Shown here: piece by piece, positions 52,399-57,587 of the stretch
Numbering within the stretch: the stretch's first letter is position 1
Layout of the letters: every line of letters begins with the position of its first letter
Source: Humitalea rosea
GTDB lineage: Bacteria; Pseudomonadota; Alphaproteobacteria; Acetobacterales; Acetobacteraceae
Assembly (NCBI RefSeq): GCF_003253705.1
Contig: NZ_QKYU01000029.1
Span: forward strand, 1 to 57,587
Length of the DNA: 57,587 nucleotides
Direction of reading: 5' to 3'
The notes under the pieces: generated by a model
Told to the model about the DNA's origin: nothing
What the model saw: only the letters and a program-made list of their open reading frames with translations
The model's database searches: none
Program-made: the position numbers and the translations under genes

Positions 52399-53279
52399 GC
52401 GCTGTGCAGCCGCGGGTCGAAGGCGTCGCGCAGCCCCTGGCTCGCGAGGTTGATCGCCAGCACCAGCATCAGGATGGCGAGACCCGGCAGGGTCGAAACC
52501 CACCAGGCATCCACCAGGAAGTCGCGCCCATCGGCCACCATGGAGCCCCAGGAGGGTGTGGGCGGCTGCACGCCAAGACCAAGGAAGGACAGCGAAGCCT
52601 CCATGATGATCACATAGGCCATGCGGAAGGTGGCGACGACGAGCACTGGCGACAGCACATTGGGCAAGATCTCCCGCAGCATGATATGGCCCGGCCCGGC
52701 GCCAAGGGCGCGCGCGGCCTCGACATAATCCTGTTCGCGCGCCGCCAGCGTCTCCCCGCGCACCACGCGGCAGGAGAACACCCATTCCTTGTAGACCAGC
52801 ACAAGGATGATGTTGTGGAGCCCCGGCCCCATCATCGCCATCAGCCCGATCGCGAAGACAAGGTAGGGAAACCCGAGCAGGGTATCGACAAGGCGCCCGA
52901 TGAGCGTATCGGTCCAGCCACGCAGATACCCCGCGGCCAGCCCCGCCAGCGTGCCGATCACCGCGGCGATGCAGATGACGATGGCGGCGACAAGCAACGA
53001 CACGCGCGCACCGAACAGCAGCCGTGACAGGATGTCCCGGCCGAGGGAATCGCAGCCGAGCGGAAATCCCCATTCCCCGCCCTCCAGCCAGGCGGGCGGT
53101 TGCAGGCGACGGAACAGGTCGGCATCGGCCGGGTCATGCGGCGCGATCCAGGGGGCCGACAGCGCCGCCAGCACGAACAGCAGGATCACCGCCGCAGCGA
53201 GGAGCGCCGTGCGGTTCGCGCGAAACCGTTCGAGCCCGAGGCCCAGCGGCGACAGCGCGCCCGCCTCCGCAGCACTCAC
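52395..53279 (-). CDS. dppC: Oligopeptide ABC importer permease, DppC type
   Basis: Inner-membrane permease of 294 residues with six helices. FPLGCDSLGRDILSRLLFGARVSL is the DppC N-terminal signature and YVEAARALGAGPGHIMLREILPNVLSPV the EAA loop that meets the ATPase. GTG start overlapping the dppB stop as GTGA. Confidence 0.92.
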   Translation of the reverse strand: MSAAEAGALSPLGLGLERFRANRTALLAAAVILLFVLAALSAPWIAPHDPADADLFRRLQPPAWLEGGEWGFPLGCDSLGRDILSRLLFGARVSLLVAAIVICIAAVIGTLAGLAAGYLRGWTDTLIGRLVDTLLGFPYLVFAIGLMAMMGPGLHNIILVLVYKEWVFSCRVVRGETLAAREQDYVEAARALGAGPGHIMLREILPNVLSPVLVVATFRMAYVIIMEASLSFLGLGVQPPTPSWGSMVADGRDFLVDAWWVSTLPGLAILMLVLAINLASQGLRDAFDPRLHSA

Positions 53280-54283
53280 AGCCGCACCTTGGGATTGAGC
53301 CCGGTGTAGAGCAGGTCGGCGACAAAGTTCAGCACGACATAGGTCACGGCGTAGAACAGCACCGCCGCCTGCACCAGCGGGTAGTTGCGGGCAAAGATGC
53401 TCTCCACCACCAGCCGCCCGAGGCCCGGCCAGCCGAACACCGTCTCCACGATCATATTGCCGCCGAGCAGCGATCCCGTCTCGATCGCCGCCACGGTGAC
53501 GACGGGGATCAACGCGTTCTTCAGCGCATGGCGCAGCAGCACCCGCCCACGCGACAGGCCCTTGGCCTCGGCGAAGAGGACATAGTCGGAGGTCAGCACC
53601 TCGGCCATGGCGCTGCGGACCACGCGTGCGAGCAGTGCCGCGGTCGGCAGGCCGAGCGTGATCGCCGGCAGCGCCAGATGCCGCAAGGCCGCGCCGAAGG
53701 CGTCCAGGCGCCCCGCGAGCAGCGTGTCGATCAGCAGGAAGCCGGTGATGCGCGCGACCTCCAGATCGAAGGATGTCCGGCCACCCACCGGGAAGATCCC
53801 CCACTGCACCGCGAAGAGCAGGATCAGCAGGATGCCGAACCAGAATCCCGGCAGGGACACGCCAAACAGCGAGATGGCCGAAAGCGCCCGGTCCATCCAG
53901 GTGTCCCGCTTCACCGCCGCGGCGACGCCGAGCGGGATCGCGACGGCAAGCGCGAGCAGGATGGCGGCCAGCGTGAGTTCGATGGTCGCCGGCAGCCGCT
54001 CGACCAGCACGTCCCAGACGGGGCGCCGATGGAAGAAGGAGATGCCGAAATCGCCGGTCAGCGCGCGCCCCAGGAAGATGAGGAAGCGCTCGGGCAACGG
54101 CCGGTCGAGGCCGAGGTCGTGGCGCAGCACCGCCGCCTGTTCGGGCGTCGCGCGGCTATCGGCCAGCATGATCTCGACCGGGTCGCCAGGGGTCAGCGTG
54201 ATCATCAGAAAGACGATCAGGCTGACGCCGAGCAGGACCGGCAGGGTCTGGAACAGCCGCTCCAGCAGCCGGGAGGCCGTCAC
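53276..54283 (-). CDS. dppB: Oligopeptide ABC importer permease, DppB type
   Basis: Inner-membrane permease of 335 residues. It starts LLERLFQTLPVLLGVSLIVFLMITLTPGDPVEIML, typical for DppB, and has the EAA loop FAEAKGLSRGRVLLRHALKNALIPVVT. GTG start at 54283, 13 bases after the binding-protein stop. Confidence 0.92.
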   Translation of the reverse strand: MTASRLLERLFQTLPVLLGVSLIVFLMITLTPGDPVEIMLADSRATPEQAAVLRHDLGLDRPLPERFLIFLGRALTGDFGISFFHRRPVWDVLVERLPATIELTLAAILLALAVAIPLGVAAAVKRDTWMDRALSAISLFGVSLPGFWFGILLILLFAVQWGIFPVGGRTSFDLEVARITGFLLIDTLLAGRLDAFGAALRHLALPAITLGLPTAALLARVVRSAMAEVLTSDYVLFAEAKGLSRGRVLLRHALKNALIPVVTVAAIETGSLLGGNMIVETVFGWPGLGRLVVESIFARNYPLVQAAVLFYAVTYVVLNFVADLLYTGLNPKVRL

Positions 54284-54296
54284 CGGGTCAGGTCAC

Positions 54297-55844
54297 TCAC
54301 CCGGCCAAACGGATGCGATGCAGGTTGATGCGGCTGTCGGCCTGCGGGCGCCAATGGGTGACGCGGCGCGAGACCCCGTAGATGTCCTGCGGCAGCCAGA
54401 GGAAAAGCCATGGCGCCTGGTCGGTCACGATCGCCTGGGCACGGCGGTACATCTCCGCGCGCCTGGCCTGGTCCGCCTCCGTCTCTGCGGCGTCCAGCAG
54501 CTGGTCGACCTCGGCGTTGCTGAAGCCCGCGGCATTGCCGCGACCGCCGCTGCGCAAGGTCGGCACCATGATGTCGGACGGGTCGAGCGCGCCATTGCCC
54601 CAGGAGGTCAGGTACATGTCCCGATCGCGCCGGCGCTCCGCGGCCTGCCACATCGGGCCCAGCACCGCGCCTTCCCAGATCTGGGCGCGGACGCGCAGGC
54701 CGGTGCGGGACAGCAGGGCCGCGATCGCCTCGGCGATCTCCTTCAGCGCCGCCGTGGTATCGATGACAAGCTCGGTGCCTTCGGCAACGCCCGCCTCGGC
54801 CAGCAGGGCGCGGGCGCGGGCGAGGTTGTAGCCATATTCCGGCAGATCGGCGGCGAAGGCGAAGGCGTCGGGGCTCATCACCCCGCGCAGCGCCGTCGCT
54901 GTGTTGTTCAGGATGCGACTGATGATCGCGCCCTTGTCGAGCGCGTGGTTCAGCGCGCGGCGGACACGGATGTCGTCGAAGGGCTTCCTGGCCAGGTTGA
55001 AGGCCACGAAGAAGCTCCGTGTGCCGTTGACCTTCATCACCTGCGCGGTCTGGCTTGCCTCCACCTGGCGCATGGCGGAGGCCGGAAGTTCGCTGATGAT
55101 GTCCACCTCCCCGGCCAGCAGGCCCGCGACGCGCGTGCTGTTCTCGGGAATGACGCGGAAGATGGCGCGGTCGATCTGGGCCGGGCCGGTGCCCGGGATT
55201 TCCGTGCTGCCGCCATAATACGCGGCGAAGCGTTCAAGGATGATGGCCTCGCCCCGGCGCCATTCGGCGAGGCGGAAGGGGCCGCACCCATCGGGGCGCG
55301 TTTGCATGCCCTCCTGCCCGACACGGTCGAACTGTCGGCGATTAACGACCTCCTGGAACGGCACCATGGCCGGCAGGATCGGCCAGGGCGCGGCCAGATG
55401 CATGCGGACCGTGCGCTCATCCACGACGACGGTGTCCTGGAGCGGACCGAGCAGACCCTTGCGCGGGCTGGTCTGCCCGCCCATCGCGCCATCCTTCGCG
55501 AGGCGGTCGAAGGTGAACTTGATGTCGGCGGCGGAGAGCAGGTCACCGGACTGGAAACGGATATCGGGGCGCAGACGGAACTCGAAGGTGCGCGCGTCGA
55601 TCTGGCGCCATGACTCGGCGATCTCGGGCTGGACCCGCATCTCGACATCTCGTGTCAGCAGGCCGTCGTGGATGTTGCGGATGATGTTTTGGGTGTCGCG
55701 ATTGCGATGGTTCGCGGGGTCGAGCGTCAGGGCATCCTGCGCGACCCCGACGCGAACCTCCCGCGACCGGGCCTGCGCATAGGCCGGACGCGCGGCAGCC
55801 ATGGCGGCGGCACCTGAGAGGAGCACTGACCTGCGCGTAACCAT
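54297..55844 (-). CDS. dppA: Oligopeptide-type periplasmic binding protein
   Basis: SBP_bac_5 family protein of 515 residues. TRRSVLLSGAAAMAAARPAYAQA is a Tat-like signal peptide; the mature part begins REVRVGVAQDALTLDPANHRN, with the family region IAESWRQIDARTFEFRLRPDIRFQSGD. ATG 55844 has GGGGAAG upstream. It defines the importer ligand, probably a peptide or N-acylated small molecule given the C45 enzyme in the operon. Confidence 0.93.
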   Translation of the reverse strand: MVTRRSVLLSGAAAMAAARPAYAQARSREVRVGVAQDALTLDPANHRNRDTQNIIRNIHDGLLTRDVEMRVQPEIAESWRQIDARTFEFRLRPDIRFQSGDLLSAADIKFTFDRLAKDGAMGGQTSPRKGLLGPLQDTVVVDERTVRMHLAAPWPILPAMVPFQEVVNRRQFDRVGQEGMQTRPDGCGPFRLAEWRRGEAIILERFAAYYGGSTEIPGTGPAQIDRAIFRVIPENSTRVAGLLAGEVDIISELPASAMRQVEASQTAQVMKVNGTRSFFVAFNLARKPFDDIRVRRALNHALDKGAIISRILNNTATALRGVMSPDAFAFAADLPEYGYNLARARALLAEAGVAEGTELVIDTTAALKEIAEAIAALLSRTGLRVRAQIWEGAVLGPMWQAAERRRDRDMYLTSWGNGALDPSDIMVPTLRSGGRGNAAGFSNAEVDQLLDAAETEADQARRAEMYRRAQAIVTDQAPWLFLWLPQDIYGVSRRVTHWRPQADSRINLHRIRLAG

Positions 55845-55977
55845 ACCGGCTTCCCCCTCTGCTGCCCCGTCCCGGGCCGCCCGCGCGTCATGCGCAAGCG
55901 GCGACCGGGAAAGGCATCCCTGTTCACATTGACCCGCGGAACGACACTCTGCCGACACGTGACGCAAGGAAGGTGAC

Positions 55978-55993
55978 AGCAAGGAGCATGCCA
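55978..55993 (-). promoter_or_regulatory. Sigma-54 promoter of the peptide importer operon
   Basis: TGGCATGCTCCTTGCT on the minus strand matches TGGCACG-N4-TTGCW except one T for C, with exact GG-N10-GC spacing (-24 GG at 55992-55991, -12 GC at 55980-55979). Transcription would start near 55968, giving a leader of about 125 bases. Upstream, CACGC-TTAT-GCGTG (56067-56080) and CCGCGCCCAGGCGCGG (56018-56033) are inverted repeats that could be activator sites. The rest of the 320-base gap holds nothing else I recognise. Confidence 0.75.
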
Positions 55994-56165
55994 AGGCCCT
56001 TGGGATGGAACTCCGCGCCGCGCCCAGGCGCGGTGGCACGCTCGCTGGGCAAACTCGCGGGATTCTCACGCTTATGCGTGGCATTCGCGCCCATCCAACG
56101 GCCCGGCCTGTCCCGACGGGCAGGGCGGCGAGGGCCGGTGCCGTCCGATCGCACGCCGGCCGCCG

Positions 56166-56507
56166 CTAGTGGCGGTCGGCCAGCGACAGGATGTAGGTGA
56201 TGAGATCGTCGGTCTGCTGCCGCGACAGATGAAGATCCGGCATCAGGTCGTGCGGCGTCCGGAGGAAGACGCGCAGCGACATCGCCGTGGTGGAGGGCAT
56301 GGCCGCGATGGTCGGAAAGCCCGGCGTGGCATCGGTGGCTGTCCCCCGGCCGCCGGAGGTCACCGCATGGCAGCTTGCGCACCAGGTTTCGGCGAGACGC
56401 CTGCCGGCCTCTCCGTCACCCACGGGCTGTGCTGCCGCGGGAGCCACCCCGCCCAGCGTCATAGCCAGCGCAACGAAGCCTGCCACCACGCGCGGGACCC
56501 GCGTCAT
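56166..56507 (-). CDS. Small periplasmic c-type cytochrome
   Basis: Class I cytochrome c of 113 residues. A signal peptide (VVAGFVALAMTLGGVAPAAAQ) precedes the haem motif CASCH near residue 43; the axial Met is probably the one in DLMPDLHLS near the C-terminus. ATG 56507 is chosen because it starts the signal peptide. A general electron carrier, perhaps for microaerobic respiration since an FNR-type box lies about 105 bases upstream. Confidence 0.9.
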   Translation of the reverse strand: MTRVPRVVAGFVALAMTLGGVAPAAAQPVGDGEAGRRLAETWCASCHAVTSGGRGTATDATPGFPTIAAMPSTTAMSLRVFLRTPHDLMPDLHLSRQQTDDLITYILSLADRH

Positions 56508-56577
56508 GGCCGCCCCTCCAGATTGCCGAAGATGCCGTCCCCAGTCATCGCTGCCTCCCGCCCGGTTCGAGGGGGGG

Positions 56578-56603
56578 AGGATGACCGCCGCCGCGGTCAT
56601 CCT
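56578..56603. repeat. 11-bp hairpin beside an FNR box
   Basis: AGGATGACCGC (56578-56588) and GCGGTCATCCT (56593-56603) are exact inverted arms with a CGCC loop. It ends 2 bases before the FNR-type box and lies between the divergent cytochrome c gene and the dehydrogenase remnant. It could be a terminator or an operator. Confidence 0.55.
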
Positions 56604-56605
56604 GC

Positions 56606-56619
56606 TTGACGCAGGTCAA
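56606..56619. promoter_or_regulatory. FNR/FixK-type box 1
   Basis: TTGACGCAGGTCAA is a perfect TTGAC-N4-GTCAA palindrome, a form bound by FNR/FixK proteins. It faces the broken alcohol dehydrogenase on the plus strand and the cytochrome c gene on the minus strand. Confidence 0.65.
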
Positions 56620-56655
56620 TCCAGCGGCGCAAACGCGCGAGGTGGCCGCCGCCGC

Positions 56656-56895
56656 TACATCGCGATCTCCGGCTCGGCGGGCTGGACGGATCTGCGCCTC
56701 GTGGATGGCGACCTGCCTGACCCGAAGCTGCCGATCATACCCGGGCACGAGATCATCGGCATCGTCGATGCGCTGGGCGATGGCGTGACGGATGCTGCCT
56801 TCGTCTCGCCGCTCGCCGGCTTTGACCATCCCGTTGCCGCGGCACCGCTGATGCGCGCGGGGCTGATCGGGTGGCGCGCGCTGCGCTTGGCCGGG
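56656..56895 (+). pseudogene. Broken zinc alcohol dehydrogenase
   Basis: The plus strand reads AGWTDLRLVDGDLPDPKLP, then PGHEIIGIVDALGDGVTD, and jumps near 56793 to HPVAAAPLMRAGLIGWRALRLAG. Both pieces are well-known parts of the zinc-dependent alcohol dehydrogenase family, but the segment with the four structural-zinc cysteines is deleted, the catalytic Cys before TDL is Trp, and the N-terminal 30 and C-terminal 160 residues are absent. Non-functional. Confidence 0.75.
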
Positions 56896-56940
56896 ACAAG
56901 CGGGTCGGATCGCCCTCCCGGGCCGAATTGTTGCCGACCC

Positions 56941-56981
56941 CTGATCCACATCAAACCTGCCCCGCGCAGAGCTGCTATCCT
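56941..56981 (+). promoter_or_regulatory. FNR-type box 2 and -10 element
   Basis: CTGATCCACATCAA (56941-56954) has one mismatch to TTGAT-N4-ATCAA. TATCCT (56976-56981) is a plausible -10; the start would be near 56989, which places the box centre at about -41.5, the class II activator position. The promoter points at the gene starting at 57035. Confidence 0.65.
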
Positions 56982-57034
56982 GCAAGGAGACATGGCAGGC
57001 CGCTGGGCCCGCCAGCATCAACAGGAGGCCCGTC

Positions 57035-57466
57035 ATGTCGCATACGGCATCGCACGCCCCGGCGACGGAAGAACCCGCATCGCTCAAGCGAATCACCCTG
57101 CACCTCGCCCGCGGCCCGGGCTTTCCGGAGGGCAGCGGGCAGCACGGCTATGAGATGCTGGTCCCGCTTCGTCCGGACGGCCATCCCGACGCCTCGGGCT
57201 GCCGGAGCAGCCCGACCTGCTGCCACATACGGCGCTTCTGGGCCGGGGAGCCGGATCGGCTGGGCCGGCTGGAGCACCGGGCGGGGGGTGCCGACGGCGC
57301 GAGTTGGGTCATCGACTACGATGAGACCACGGCAACGGACGACGAGGCCGGCTACCGGTTCGATATCCATGCCTTTGTTCCCGGCGAATACGTCACCATC
57401 CGGGATCGCCATGGTCCGCACACCTTCCGCGTGGTCGCGGTCGAGGATGCGCCGGCGGGCGCCTAG
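57035..57466 (+). CDS. Small conserved-looking protein of unknown function
   Basis: Soluble protein of 143 residues, acidic, with no signal peptide or membrane helix. The core SLKRITLHLARGPGFPEG, GYEMLVPLRPDGH and GYRFDIHAFVPGEYVTIRDRHG looks beta-rich; the middle has Cys residues in SGCRSSPTCCHIRRFW that could bind metal. AGGAGG precedes ATG 57035. An FNR-type promoter upstream suggests induction at low oxygen. I do not recognise the family. Confidence 0.8.
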   Translation: MSHTASHAPATEEPASLKRITLHLARGPGFPEGSGQHGYEMLVPLRPDGHPDASGCRSSPTCCHIRRFWAGEPDRLGRLEHRAGGADGASWVIDYDETTATDDEAGYRFDIHAFVPGEYVTIRDRHGPHTFRVVAVEDAPAGA

Positions 57467-57467
57467 C

Positions 57468-57587
57468 AGTCTGTCGGATTCACTTTGCCTTTCTGATTTG
57501 TCAAACTGCGGTTATGGCGACCTTCGTATCCTACAATCGCGACCAGGCATTCCTGTTGCCTCCGGACCTCAAGGCGTGGCTGCCCGA
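57468..57587 (+). mobile_element. Left end of an IS1182-like insertion sequence (cut by window)
   Basis: Directly after the stop of the preceding gene comes CAGTCTGTCGGATTCACTT, a likely terminal inverted repeat, followed by the start of a transposase. The right end is outside the window, so the boundary and target duplication cannot be checked. Confidence 0.55.
57514..57587 (+). CDS. IS1182-like transposase, N-terminal fragment
   Basis: The ATG at 57514 opens MATFVSYNRDQAFLLPPDLK followed by AWLP, which matches the N-terminus of IS1182/IS5-type transposases (a YxxDQxFLLPPxLxxWLP pattern). Only 24 codons are inside the window. Confidence 0.7.
   Translation, partial: MATFVSYNRDQAFLLPPDLKAWLP

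Overview
The window is high-GC alphaproteobacterial DNA. Gene content (Bug and TAXI binding proteins, CioAB-type cytochrome bd with a DUF2474 protein, an N-type ATPase next to acetate kinase, many NTGA-coupled operons) fits a soil or water member of the Acetobacteraceae such as a Roseomonas relative; this assignment is inferred from gene content, not from a marker gene. I found no rRNA, tRNA or CRISPR array. Gene density is high, and gene debris is confined to a few short gaps.

Layout, left to right. 1-8507 (+): acetate kinase and a FabI-type reductase run into a complete N-ATPase operon (atpDCQRBEFAG) whose c subunit carries a Na+-type ligand set. 8464-15696 (-): a catabolic operon with a polysaccharide deacetylase, an intradiol dioxygenase, a branched-chain-type ABC importer and a 3-hydroxyisobutyrate dehydrogenase-like enzyme, starting at a promoter wrapped in an inverted repeat. 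15828-20060: a MetE-like methyltransferase, then a LacI regulator with an MFS transporter and a DUF1932 dehydrogenase, linked by two copies of one palindromic operator. 20043-27484: housekeeping genes (gpmI, NnrU protein, PBP1A, prfB) and one unknown protein. 27809-32519: an unusual membrane protein (nuclease-like head, one TM helix, Pro-rich stalk, Sel1-like tail) coupled to an orphan TAXI protein, then an orphan Bug protein and an enolase-superfamily enzyme.

32875-41230 is a respiratory and oxidative/nitrosative stress block. NsrR faces cioAB-DUF2474, and the next genes on the same strand are a 1-Cys peroxiredoxin, Dps, an isoprenylcysteine-methyltransferase-like protein, a truncated haemoglobin and a MacB/Dev-like membrane-fusion/ABC exporter. 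41191-46149 is a persulfide/H2S operon behind a two-cysteine BigR/SqrR-type repressor: DUF2892, PmpA/PmpB transporters, persulfide dioxygenase, a DUF442-sulfide:quinone reductase fusion and a TauE/SafE exporter.

46617-55844 (-) holds an AtuA/DUF4387 pair, a sigma-54 activator with no sensor domain, a C45-type acyltransferase and a five-gene oligopeptide ABC transporter. I see a good sigma-54 (-24/-12) promoter in front of both the transporter operon and the AtuA pair, so one locus probably encodes both the activator and its targets. The right end has a small cytochrome c, a broken zinc alcohol dehydrogenase behind an FNR/FixK box, a small unknown protein with a second FNR-type box placed at about -41.5, and the first 25 codons of an IS1182-like transposase cut off by the window edge.
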